64,000 bases of DNA, taken from contig JAZLLU010000012.1 of assembly GCA_045598285.1 (NCBI GenBank), positions 1 to 64,000 of the forward strand, read 5' to 3'. Position numbers and translations under genes: made by a program. The notes beneath the pieces were generated by a model. The model searched no databases, was not told the origin of the DNA, and saw only the letters and a list, made by a program, of their open reading frames with translations. Positions within the stretch are counted from its first letter, which is position 1. Every line of letters begins with the position of its first letter. The stretch is from RGIG5612 sp045598285 (GTDB lineage Bacteria; Bacillota; Clostridia; Lachnospirales; Lachnospiraceae). Positions 34,722-43,399 of this stretch are shown one piece after another.

Positions 34722-35957
34722 TTAAATAATATTAACAAATACTTTGTCGCCTTCCTTAAAACCATCACAATTATAGTCAACTTCAAAAAATCCATCACAT
34801 TCAGCCATACTTGTTATAAGTCCAGATTGTGTTTTAAGAGGCTCCACAAAATACAAATCATTGTCTTTTTTATATAATTTTGCGAAAGTAAATACTGTTC
34901 TTTCCTTATTTGGTTTTACTTCAGAGGTCAAAATAGCTTCCACTATTTTACTATCATTTTTTTGCCCTATCATTTTTTCCAAAACTCTTTTGACAAAAAT
35001 TCTCGTAACAAAAAAAGCTGATACAGGGTGACCTGGAACTCCAAATACAGGTTTATTATCTATTTTACCAATAATTGTAGGTTTTCCTGGCTTCATTCTG
35101 ATTCCATGCAATATAAGCTCGCCTATCTTTTCTACAATCTTCTCAGTAGCATCTTTTTCGCCCATGCTGCTACCTCCAGAAATCAAAACCATATCACATT
35201 CACTAACAGCTTTCTTAACGGTATCTAATAGAATATCCTCTTCATCTTTTACAATTCCATAATTCTTTGCTATACCGCCATTTTGATTGATAAGCAAAGC
35301 TAACGTAGTTGAATTAATATCTCTTATTTGTCCTTCGCGAGGAATCTCATTTATATCAATAAGTTCATCTCCAGTACTTAAAATTGCAATGAGAGGTTTT
35401 TTATTTACCTTAACTTTAGAAATGCCCATCGCAGCAAAAGCGCCAATATCAGAAATATTTAATTTTCTTCCTTTCGAAAAAACTTTTTTACCTGGAAAAA
35501 CATCGTCACCTTTAAGTGTTACATTTTTACCTTTTTGTATATCCTTAAAGAAACTAATTGTTCCATCCCCATTATCTTTTGTATCTTCTACCATAACTAC
35601 ACTTTGCGTTCCTTCTGGAACGAAAGCACCTGTAGGAGTATATGCACATATTCCATGTTCTAAAACTTTATTTGTAGATTCACCCATTAAAACTTCAAAA
35701 GCTTTTTTTAGAATAATCGGTTTTTCCTTGCTTGCCCCTTCTACATCACTAGTAATTACACTATATCCGTCCATAGCAGATCTATTAAAAGATGGAACAA
35801 ATTCACTAGCAAAAACATCTTCAGCTAAAATACGCTCACTTGCATCAAAAATATTAATAGTTTCAACTTGAATATCAAAATCAAAACTATTATCTATTAA
35901 ATCTAATGCCTCTTTAGTTGAAGGCAAATATATTGCCGGTTTCATTTTATTATTCAT
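34722..35957 (-). CDS. moeA: Molybdopterin molybdenumtransferase MoeA
   Basis: Inserts molybdate (or tungstate) into adenylylated molybdopterin. 411 aa with the usual four-part layout: VPSFNRSAMDGYSVIT near residue 60, TPTGAFVPEGTQSVVMVED near 115, the central ILSTGDELI...GQIRDINSTTL and LISGGSSMGEKDATE, then the catalytic KPGKPTIIG and GVPGHPVSAFF. A C-terminal beta domain follows. It precedes aor by 113 bases in the same direction, an apt partner for an enzyme with a pterin cofactor. Other cofactor genes (moaA, moaC, mogA) are not in the window. Confidence 0.95.
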   Translation of the reverse strand: MNNKMKPAIYLPSTKEALDLIDNSFDFDIQVETINIFDASERILAEDVFASEFVPSFNRSAMDGYSVITSDVEGASKEKPIILKKAFEVLMGESTNKVLEHGICAYTPTGAFVPEGTQSVVMVEDTKDNGDGTISFFKDIQKGKNVTLKGDDVFPGKKVFSKGRKLNISDIGAFAAMGISKVKVNKKPLIAILSTGDELIDINEIPREGQIRDINSTTLALLINQNGGIAKNYGIVKDEEDILLDTVKKAVSECDMVLISGGSSMGEKDATEKIVEKIGELILHGIRMKPGKPTIIGKIDNKPVFGVPGHPVSAFFVTRIFVKRVLEKMIGQKNDSKIVEAILTSEVKPNKERTVFTFAKLYKKDNDLYFVEPLKTQSGLITSMAECDGFFEVDYNCDGFKEGDKVFVNII

Positions 35958-35976
35958 ACTATCCCCTTATAATTAA

Positions 35977-36006
35977 AGACCCTAAGAAATAAATAACTTA
36001 GGGTCT
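35977..36006 (-). terminator. Terminator after efp
   Basis: 10-bp perfect stem (arms 35977-35986 and 35997-36006) followed by a modest U-rich tail. It separates efp from moeA, so moeA probably has its own promoter. Confidence 0.7.
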
Positions 36007-36032
36007 AAAATTAATCAATTCAATATAAACAA

Positions 36033-36590
36033 TTAAGCTCTAGATAAATATTCACCAGTACGTGTGTCAATTTTAACTATTTCGCCCTGTTCTATAAATA
36101 ATGGAACCATAACTTGAGCTCCTGTTTCTACTATTGCAGGTTTAGTTGCACCAGTAGCTGTATTGCCCTTGAATCCTGGTTCTGTTTCAGTAATTTGAAG
36201 TTCAACTGCTGTAGGAGGTTCAACTGAGAAAACTTTTCCTTTATATGAGCAAACCTTTACCATCTCATTTTCTTTAACGAACTTCATTGAATCACCAGCA
36301 TCATCATGGCTGAGTTGAATTTGCTCATAAGTAGTTGTGTCCATAAAATTAAACATATCTCCATCATCATAAAGATATTGCATTTCAGCTCTATCAATGT
36401 GAGCATTTTCAAATCTTTCAGTAGGTCTAAAAGTTTTTTCAACAACACCACCAGAAATGATGTTCCTTAATTTTGTTCTAACAAAAGCTGCGCCCTTACC
36501 AGGTTTTACATGCTGGAAGTCGATTATTTGATAAACATCGCCTTCAATTTCTACTGTAAGTCCGTTCTTAAAATCGCCAGCTGATACCAT
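36033..36590 (-). CDS. efp: Elongation factor P
   Basis: Relieves ribosomes stalled at polyproline stretches. 185 aa, three beta-barrel domains. The tip loop reads QHVKPGKGAAFVRTKLRN with a Lys at about position 32, the residue modified in many bacteria. ETEPGFKGNTATGATKPA is the conserved central segment. Ribosome-binding site GGAGG. It follows the aroD-aroK gene by 51 bases. Confidence 0.97.
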   Translation of the reverse strand: MVSAGDFKNGLTVEIEGDVYQIIDFQHVKPGKGAAFVRTKLRNIISGGVVEKTFRPTERFENAHIDRAEMQYLYDDGDMFNFMDTTTYEQIQLSHDDAGDSMKFVKENEMVKVCSYKGKVFSVEPPTAVELQITETEPGFKGNTATGATKPAIVETGAQVMVPLFIEQGEIVKIDTRTGEYLSRA

Positions 36591-36641
36591 AAATATTTCC
36601 TCCTTGTATACGGCTAAACCATTAAATTTTCTTAATTTATT

Positions 36642-37907
36642 TTACAATGTAAGACCTAATGTTTCAAGAATTTCCTGACAAACTTGGTTTACATCTTTAT
36701 TATTTGTATCAATTATAACATCTGCTACACTGTTATAAGTATCTTCTCTTAGTTTCATTAAATCAGTTATATATTGCAAATCTAAATTTTGAGCAAGCAA
36801 AGGTCTAGTCTTATCGTTTTCAAGTCTTTCCATAATTGTCTTAAGTGAAGCAGTAAGAAGAACAATGATACCTTTTGATTTAATAATATCAATATTTTCT
36901 TCTTTGGTAAAAATACCACCACCAAGAGAAATTACATGATAATTTTGTCTAACAACTTGTCTAAGATATTTAGTTTCTTTTTCTCTAAATCCATCTTCAG
37001 AACCATATGCAAAAATATCCGCAATGGTCATATGTTCTTTTTCTTCAATATATGCATCCAAATCTAAATAATTAAGACCATATGTTTTATGCAACTCATT
37101 TGCAACTGAAGTTTTACCAGTGCCCATAAATCCAACTAGGAAAATTGTTTTTGAATTATCATGTAACGTTGTCAGCATAGATGTAAGTCCTTCTATAGGA
37201 AGTTGGCCTGGAGCACTTGCTTTATCAATAGCAGCGAAAGTAATAGCACTTCCAATAAACTCTCCAAGTATACGGCTAACTGTTCCTAAGTGCCCCATAG
37301 AAATAGCAATAATTGGGCAAAGAGAAAACGAACTTGTCATATTTTCTGCCGCTGAAATCAACGTGATAACATCATTTTTAGAAAGCGGCATATAAGAAAC
37401 CTTAACAATATCCGCTCCAAGACTTTGTATTTCAAAGAAATCTTGAATAATTTCTTCTAATGGAGGTGTCTTAGCAAAATCATGTTTAGAAATAATTACA
37501 TACGCTCCTGCAAGTTTTAAGTCATTAATAAATTCAGGATCATCTATAGCTGCAGTTGCTTCAATATCAACTAATTCTGCATAACCATTTTGAGCAACAG
37601 TTAAATTAAGTTGTTTGTAATAATCAAAATCAACATCTGTGTGTCCGCCTTCAGCTTTTCTTCTAAAAGTGAAAATAATAGGCTTTGTACAAGCTTTTCT
37701 TAATTTACCAAGCACTGTTTTAGCAGCACTAAAATCTAATATTTTTTGAAAATCATCAGCTCTAAACTCAATCAAATCGCAATCAATTTGATTAGCTTTT
37801 AATCCTAAAGATAATATTTCCTGCTCTGTTTTCCCCATAACAATAGCGCAAGTTTTAGGTCTTCCTCTTCCGATTTCCAAGTTTTTTATTTTAATATATT
37901 TGCTCAT
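36642..37907 (-). CDS. aroD-aroK: Bifunctional type I 3-dehydroquinate dehydratase / shikimate kinase
   Basis: 421-aa fusion of two shikimate-pathway enzymes. Residues about 10-250 are a type I dehydroquinate dehydratase: CDLIEFRADDF, IIFTFRRKAEGG, VIISKHDFAKTP (Schiff-base region with His) and VKVSYMPLS (the Lys). Residues about 255-421 are shikimate kinase: FLVGFMGTGKTSVANEL (P-loop), LDLDAYIEE, GFREKETKYL, LGGGIF, and DKTRPLL. aroE lies 3.7 kb upstream in the same direction. The two catalysed steps (3 and 5) flank the AroE step (4). Confidence 0.95.
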   Translation of the reverse strand: MSKYIKIKNLEIGRGRPKTCAIVMGKTEQEILSLGLKANQIDCDLIEFRADDFQKILDFSAAKTVLGKLRKACTKPIIFTFRRKAEGGHTDVDFDYYKQLNLTVAQNGYAELVDIEATAAIDDPEFINDLKLAGAYVIISKHDFAKTPPLEEIIQDFFEIQSLGADIVKVSYMPLSKNDVITLISAAENMTSSFSLCPIIAISMGHLGTVSRILGEFIGSAITFAAIDKASAPGQLPIEGLTSMLTTLHDNSKTIFLVGFMGTGKTSVANELHKTYGLNYLDLDAYIEEKEHMTIADIFAYGSEDGFREKETKYLRQVVRQNYHVISLGGGIFTKEENIDIIKSKGIIVLLTASLKTIMERLENDKTRPLLAQNLDLQYITDLMKLREDTYNSVADVIIDTNNKDVNQVCQEILETLGLTL

Positions 37908-37926
37908 ACATACCTCCTAATAGATT

Positions 37927-39696
37927 CTAATCAATTTGATCAAATTGACTATTATAAAGTTCTGCATAAAATCCATTCATTGCTAAAAGTTCTTCATGAT
38001 TACCATGTTCTATAATATCGCCTTCCTTCATAACTAAGATAAGATCAGCATTTTTAATTGTTGATAATCTATGTGCAATAATAAATGATGTACGTCCAGC
38101 CATAAGTCTATCCATAGCTTGTTGTATAAGTTCTTCAGTACGTGTATCAACCGAAGAAGTTGCTTCATCTAAAATTAAGAATGGTGCATTTTCTACCATA
38201 GCACGTGCGATAGTAAGTAGCTGTTTTTGACCTGCGGAAATATTCGATTCCTCATCAAGAACAGTATCGTATCCTTGTGGCATTGTCATAATAAAGTGAT
38301 GGATTCCCGCCATCTTAGCAGCTTCAACTACTTTTTCATCGCTAACTTCTTTATTGTATTTAATATTTTCTTTGAATGTTCCTTCAAAAAGCCATGTATC
38401 TTGTAAAACCATTCCAAAAAGTGCATGAACTTCTTCTCTTCTCATATCTTTTATATCATGTCCATCTATTGTTATAGTTCCTTCTAAAGTTTCATAAAAT
38501 CTCATAAGAAGATTAACCATAGTAGTTTTGCCTGCACCTGTAGGACCTACAATAGCAACTTTTTGACCTGCTTTTGCTAAAGCTGAGAAGTTTTTAATAA
38601 TAGTTCTACCTTCTCTATATCCAAATTTAATATTCTTAAACTCAATTTCACCTTTAGCTGTTCCGTAAGGAAGTAAAACTTCTTTATCATTATCATATGG
38701 TAATTCTTCTTCATCAAAAAATTCAAAAACTCTTTTTGAGGCAGCTGCGCAACTTTGTAATTGTGTAAATACTTGACCCAATTGTTGAAGTGGTTGAGTA
38801 AATAATCTTACATAAATCATAAACGCAACAACTACGCCAAACGATATATTTCCAGAAGCAACCATAACAGCACCAACAATGCATACAGCAACATAACCTA
38901 AATTTCCAGCAAATCCCATAATAGGTTGCATAACACCACCAAAGAAATGTGCTTTTGCTGTAACGCCACGGAAACGATCATTTATTTCCTTAAACTTTTT
39001 ATATTCATACTCTTCTGTGTTATATGCTTTAACAATTGTATGGCCAGCATAAATTTCTTCTTCATGACCGTTTAAGTTACCAAGTTCTTTTTGTACAGCT
39101 GTGAAATATTTTTGTGAACGAGTCATTATTATGAGCATTAAAACAAAACCAACAAATGCACAAGCAAGAGCAACTAAAGTTAATGCCCAGTTAGTAATAA
39201 ACATTAAAATCAAAACACCAATAAACTGGGTTCCTGCATGGAAAAGATTTCCAACGCTTTGGTTTAATGTCATTGAAATTGTATCTACATCATTAACAAC
39301 TCTAGATAGAATATCCCCAATAAGATTATTATCAAAATATCTTAAAGGTAAAACATTAATTTTTTTGCTAATACCATTTCTCAATCCATAGGCAGTCTTT
39401 TGAGTAACGATATTCATTAAGTATCCTTGGAAATAAGAAAGTATAAATGCTCCTATATAAAATGCTAGTAACAAAAATCCTATCTTTGCAATTGCAGTTA
39501 AATCAATAGCGCCAGCAAATCCCTCTGTAATAAGATCAGTAATTTTACTAAGATATGAAGGACCTAAAATAGTAAGTACTGTTCCAAATACAGAAAAAAG
39601 AATCGCTAAAAGTAATGGTATTTTATTTTTTCCTAAATATTGAATCAAAGGCTTTAAGTATTTGAAATCAGCCTTTTCATTATTACGTCTACGCAT
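37927..39696 (-). CDS. ABC exporter half-transporter, canonical-Walker-B subunit
   Basis: 589-aa half transporter: six membrane segments (about 30-320) then an ATPase domain. Walker A GPTGAGKTTMVNLL, Q-loop GMVLQDTWLF, signature ISAGQKQ (Ala where LSGGQ has Gly) and Walker B FLILDEATSSVD with the catalytic Glu present. It overlaps its partner by 8 bases. The altered signature here and the Asp-for-Glu change in the partner are the hallmark of asymmetric heterodimeric multidrug exporters (BmrCD, LmrCD, TM287/288). The substrate is unknown. Confidence 0.93.
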   Translation of the reverse strand: MRRRNNEKADFKYLKPLIQYLGKNKIPLLLAILFSVFGTVLTILGPSYLSKITDLITEGFAGAIDLTAIAKIGFLLLAFYIGAFILSYFQGYLMNIVTQKTAYGLRNGISKKINVLPLRYFDNNLIGDILSRVVNDVDTISMTLNQSVGNLFHAGTQFIGVLILMFITNWALTLVALACAFVGFVLMLIIMTRSQKYFTAVQKELGNLNGHEEEIYAGHTIVKAYNTEEYEYKKFKEINDRFRGVTAKAHFFGGVMQPIMGFAGNLGYVAVCIVGAVMVASGNISFGVVVAFMIYVRLFTQPLQQLGQVFTQLQSCAAASKRVFEFFDEEELPYDNDKEVLLPYGTAKGEIEFKNIKFGYREGRTIIKNFSALAKAGQKVAIVGPTGAGKTTMVNLLMRFYETLEGTITIDGHDIKDMRREEVHALFGMVLQDTWLFEGTFKENIKYNKEVSDEKVVEAAKMAGIHHFIMTMPQGYDTVLDEESNISAGQKQLLTIARAMVENAPFLILDEATSSVDTRTEELIQQAMDRLMAGRTSFIIAHRLSTIKNADLILVMKEGDIIEHGNHEELLAMNGFYAELYNSQFDQID

Positions 39697-41449
39697 TGGC
39701 CAATTCCTCCTCTGATAATTGTGAATAAGCTATTTGTTTATAAACTTCGCACGTCTTTAATAATTCTTCATGCTTACCAATACCAGCAACTCTGCCTTCA
39801 TCTAAAACAATAATTAAATCCGCATCTTTAACAGTACCAATTCGTTGGGCAACAATTAGCGTTGTTGCTCCATTAGTTTCTTTCTTAAGTGCCATTCTTA
39901 AAGCTTTATCTGTTTTATAGTCAAGTGCTGAGAAAGAATCATCAAAAATAAAAATTTCTGGATTTTTGTAAATAGCTCTAGCAATTGAAATACGTTGTTT
40001 TTGTCCGCCAGAGAAGTTTGAACCACTTTGAGCAACTTCGTAATCAACACCTACATCAGATTGGGCAAGAATATCTTCACCTTGGGCAACCTTAAGTGCT
40101 TTAATAACTTTTTCATCTTCAATCTCATCTTCTTTATAATTTCCATAAGCAATGTTAGAACGAAGAGTTCCTTTAAAAAGCATCGCTTTTTGTGAGATGT
40201 AACCTATCTTGTCATGCAAATCAGAGATTTTATAATCTCTAACATCAACACCATCAACTAAAATTTTTCCATCCGTTACATCAAAAAATCTTGGAACAAG
40301 ATTTATTAAAGTGCTCTTACCTGAACCAGTAGATCCAATAAAGGCAACAGTATCCCCTGGGTTAGCAACAAAACTAACATCATTAAGAACTTTTTCTTCA
40401 GCATCAGGATAAGCAAAATCAACATCTATAAATTCAATTTTTCCTTTTCCTTCTGGTTTCTTTTCATTTTTTCCATCATCTATCTTCGTATTATTATCAA
40501 GAACTTCGTTAATACGACCTGCAGCAACCATAGCTCTTGGAAGCATAATAAAAATCATAGCTACCATCATAAATGCAATAATAATTTGGATGCCGTAAGA
40601 CATAAATGTTACGAGTTCGCTAAACATCTCAATTCTTATTAACGGGTCTTTTGCATTTTGTATAACAGTTGCTCCTACCCAATAGATTGCCAGGGAAGTC
40701 ATGCTCATAATAAACTGAAGAGCTGGTGCAAGATAAGCCATTATTTTTCCAGTAAATAAATGATTATCATATAAATCAGTATTTGCAACATCAAATTTAC
40801 CTTGTTGATATTCTTCAGCATTATATGCTCTAACAACTCTAACACCTGTTAGATTCTCTCTTGTAACTCTGTTTAAGTTATCTGTAAGTTTTTGAATTAA
40901 CTTGAATTTAGGAATAACTAAAATCATTGAAACCGCAATAACACAAATAACAATAATTATAGCAATTCCTAAAATAATAAGAAGCTGATAAGCTCTGCCT
41001 AAAATCTTTATAAACGCCCATATAGCTATAATAGGCGCTCTAAGAATTGCTTGAAGACCCATAGCTATAAGCATAGTAATTTGAGTTACATCATTTGTTG
41101 ACCTAGTAAGAAGTGAAGATGTAGAAAATTTACTTACTTCCTCCATAGAAAAATCAACTACTTTATTATAAATTTTTTCACGCAAATTAGCAGCAAAATT
41201 AGCAGCTACTTGTGCAGCAAAAAAGCCGAGAATAATAGAACAAAGTGCGTCACCAATAGCACAAAGAAGCATAATAAGTCCAGCTTTCCAAACTTCGCTT
41301 ACAGCCCCTCCAGTTTCAACTAACTGAGTGACCTTTGTCATATAATCTGGCATCAATAAATTAAGCCATACACCAAGAATAGTGAAGACAAATACAAACA
41401 AAATACAAAGCCAATCTTTTTTTGTTAAAAATTTTAATAATTTTATCAT
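39689..41449 (-). CDS. ABC exporter half-transporter, degenerate-site subunit
   Basis: 586-aa half transporter with six membrane segments and an ATPase domain. Walker A GSTGSGKSTLINLV, Q-loop GYISQKAMLF, canonical signature FSGGQKQRISIARAI, and Walker B IFIFDDSFSALD, where the catalytic Glu is Asp. The intact signature serves the partner's active site and the altered Walker B makes one site degenerate. First gene of the pair, with a promoter proposed at 41519-41547. The pair stands between aroE and aroD-aroK. Confidence 0.93.
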   Translation of the reverse strand: MIKLLKFLTKKDWLCILFVFVFTILGVWLNLLMPDYMTKVTQLVETGGAVSEVWKAGLIMLLCAIGDALCSIILGFFAAQVAANFAANLREKIYNKVVDFSMEEVSKFSTSSLLTRSTNDVTQITMLIAMGLQAILRAPIIAIWAFIKILGRAYQLLIILGIAIIIVICVIAVSMILVIPKFKLIQKLTDNLNRVTRENLTGVRVVRAYNAEEYQQGKFDVANTDLYDNHLFTGKIMAYLAPALQFIMSMTSLAIYWVGATVIQNAKDPLIRIEMFSELVTFMSYGIQIIIAFMMVAMIFIMLPRAMVAAGRINEVLDNNTKIDDGKNEKKPEGKGKIEFIDVDFAYPDAEEKVLNDVSFVANPGDTVAFIGSTGSGKSTLINLVPRFFDVTDGKILVDGVDVRDYKISDLHDKIGYISQKAMLFKGTLRSNIAYGNYKEDEIEDEKVIKALKVAQGEDILAQSDVGVDYEVAQSGSNFSGGQKQRISIARAIYKNPEIFIFDDSFSALDYKTDKALRMALKKETNGATTLIVAQRIGTVKDADLIIVLDEGRVAGIGKHEELLKTCEVYKQIAYSQLSEEELANA

Positions 41450-41518
41450 TAACGACTCCTAAAACTAGTCATTTCCATTCCGTCATATACTTTAGAATTA
41501 TTATTATTCCAAATAAAT

Positions 41519-41547
41519 ATTGTAATATTTTTACCTTATTATTACAA
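41519..41547 (-). promoter_or_regulatory. Promoter of the ABC exporter pair
   Basis: Minus strand TTGTAA (41542-41547), 17 bases, TACAAT (41519-41524). The same bases form the inverted repeat TTGTAATA/TATTACAA, so a regulator could cover both boxes. A second inverted repeat AACTATTT/AAATAGTT lies just upstream. Confidence 0.55.
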
Positions 41548-41612
41548 CTATTTCATTATAAATAAAATAGTTTTACCATGTGTCCAAAGTACGTTTTACA
41601 GTAGACTATATT

Positions 41613-42353
41613 TTATTTATTATGGAAGATTTCAAATGATAATTTTGCTTGCTCTAAAAGCATATCATAACCATTCATAAATTCAAGGCCCGCATCTAAA
41701 GCAAGGTTAAGAAGTTTTGTTTTGGAAGGATTGTAAATCAAATCTGCAACAAACAAACTATTCTTAACACCTAAGAAACTATCTATTGGAGTACTAATGC
41801 CATCCATACCTACTGGAGAAGCATTAATAAATATATCAGCAATTTTTAATTTATCTCTAAGTTCTTCTTTAGTTGGTCTATGAAGCATAGTTATATTTGC
41901 CCCATTACTCTTAAGTACAAAATTTATAGCTTTTGCAGCACCACCTGTGCCATAAATCAAAACATTTTTTTCTTTGAATTCAACTTTATATTTTCTAAGG
42001 GCATTTAAAAAACCCTTGCCATCTGTATTATATCCAATCATTTTTCCGTCATAGATTTTCACAGTATTAACAGCACCAATTTCTTTAGCTTCATCCGAAA
42101 CATCATCCAAAAAATTAATTATAGTTTTTTTATCTGGCATCGTTACATTAAATCCAACGAATCTTTCATCTAAAGACTTAATCGTTTGTTCTAAACCTTT
42201 TTCGCAAGAGTCAATTAAAATATAATCATACCCTTCCATTTTATTTTCTATAAACAATTGTCTATGAATTTTTTGAGACAAACTTTGAGAAACAGGACTC
42301 CCTATGAGTCCTGTTAGATGTTTTATATTATTGTATTCTAAGCAATTATTCAT
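41613..42353 (-). CDS. aroE: Shikimate dehydrogenase
   Basis: NADPH-dependent reduction of 3-dehydroshikimate. 246 aa, some 25-35 residues shorter than usual. Substrate-binding GLIGSPVSQSLSQKIHRQL, FVGFNVTMPDK (catalytic Lys) and IGAVNTVKIYDGKMIGYNTDG are intact; the nucleotide fold is YGTGGAAKAINFVLKS. The shortening falls in the nucleotide domain, after MLHRP, where the NADPH phosphate loop is abbreviated. It overlaps yqeG by 4 bases (ATGA). Confidence 0.94.
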   Translation of the reverse strand: MNNCLEYNNIKHLTGLIGSPVSQSLSQKIHRQLFIENKMEGYDYILIDSCEKGLEQTIKSLDERFVGFNVTMPDKKTIINFLDDVSDEAKEIGAVNTVKIYDGKMIGYNTDGKGFLNALRKYKVEFKEKNVLIYGTGGAAKAINFVLKSNGANITMLHRPTKEELRDKLKIADIFINASPVGMDGISTPIDSFLGVKNSLFVADLIYNPSKTKLLNLALDAGLEFMNGYDMLLEQAKLSFEIFHNK

Positions 42354-42871
42354 AAAATATATTTTTCCGGATGCCTTTTTGCATATCTTTTATAAAAAGG
42401 TATTACAATTTTTTCGCCCCATCTTTTCAATCTAATATAAAAATGTGGATCAATTTTAATTGGTTTAACCAAAATGCTTTTTATCCCAATATTATTAGCT
42501 CCAAAAATATCAGTAAAGAGTTGATCGCCAATAAAAATAACTTCGTCTTTACAAAATCCTAATTGAGCAATAGCCTTTTCATAACTTTCTTTACTCGGTT
42601 TATGTGCATTGAAAATATAATCGCTTTCAACGGCCGTTGCGAAAGGTTTCACTCTTTCTTCATTATTGTTTGAAATCAAACAGGTCTTAAAACCTAGAGA
42701 ATGAAGATTCTTAAATAATCCAATTGCTTTTTCATTAACTGGTGCATCATGCTCAACTAAGGTATTGTCAATATCAACAATTAAACCTTTAATGCCTTTA
42801 CTATATACATTTGAAAAATCAACTGTGTATATACTAGGATGATACACAGTTGGATAAAATTTCTTAAACAT
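42350..42871 (-). CDS. yqeG: YqeG family HAD-type phosphatase
   Basis: 173 aa, HAD IIIA phosphatase of unknown substrate. The first motif LIVDIDNTLVEHDAP holds the catalytic Asp-x-Asp-x-Thr; motif II is CLISNNNEERV and the last motifs are KPSKESYEKA and VIFIGDQLFTDIFGAN. It lies between nrdR (one-base overlap) and aroE (4-base overlap), so three genes are read together; YqeG next to aroE is a common Firmicutes arrangement. Confidence 0.92.
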   Translation of the reverse strand: MFKKFYPTVYHPSIYTVDFSNVYSKGIKGLIVDIDNTLVEHDAPVNEKAIGLFKNLHSLGFKTCLISNNNEERVKPFATAVESDYIFNAHKPSKESYEKAIAQLGFCKDEVIFIGDQLFTDIFGANNIGIKSILVKPIKIDPHFYIRLKRWGEKIVIPFYKRYAKRHPEKYIL

Positions 42872-43320
42872 TATTTATTTAATTTATTAATCTCATCGAT
42901 GAAAGTATTTACGTCTTTGAATTCTCTATAGACAGAAGCAAACCTTACGTATGCAACCTGATCTACTTCTTTAATTCTATCCATAACAATTTCACCAATT
43001 TTTGTACTCTTAATTTCTGCGCCACCTGCAGTGTAGATATCGTTTTCAATATCTTCAATTAATTTCTCAAGACGATCAGCTGAAACTGGTCTCTTATAGC
43101 AAGCTTTAAGAACACCTTTTTCAATCTTAGTGCGATCATAAGCTTCTCTATTATTATCCTTTTTAATAACAATCAAAGGAATTGTTTCGATTTTCTCATA
43201 TGTCGTAAATCTTTTTTTGCATTTTTCACATTCACGTCTTCTTCTAATAGCAGTTCTATCATCGTTTGGACGAGAATCTAATACTTTTGTATCAATACAA
43301 CTACAAAATGGACATTTCAT
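42871..43320 (-). CDS. nrdR: Transcriptional repressor NrdR
   Basis: 149-aa regulator of ribonucleotide reductase genes. The zinc ribbon MKCPFCSCIDTKVLDSRP...RRRRECEKCKKRFTTYE is complete, followed by the ATP-cone (residues about 48-135). Start ATG 43320 with AAGGAGG eight bases upstream; the in-frame extension to 43350 is not conserved. Promoter at 43349-43378. No ribonucleotide reductase gene is in the window. Confidence 0.95.
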   Translation of the reverse strand: MKCPFCSCIDTKVLDSRPNDDRTAIRRRRECEKCKKRFTTYEKIETIPLIVIKKDNNREAYDRTKIEKGVLKACYKRPVSADRLEKLIEDIENDIYTAGGAEIKSTKIGEIVMDRIKEVDQVAYVRFASVYREFKDVNTFIDEINKLNK

Positions 43321-43348
43321 AATAATCGCCTCCTTAATTAATGAGTGC

Positions 43349-43378
43349 ATTATATCTTATATGGTGTAAAAAGTGCAA
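43349..43378 (-). promoter_or_regulatory. Promoter of nrdR-yqeG-aroE
   Basis: Minus strand TTGCAC (43373-43378), 18-base spacer, perfect TATAAT (43349-43354), about 30 bases before the nrdR start. Confidence 0.6.
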
Positions 43379-43399
43379 GTAAAAACACAATATCTTGAA

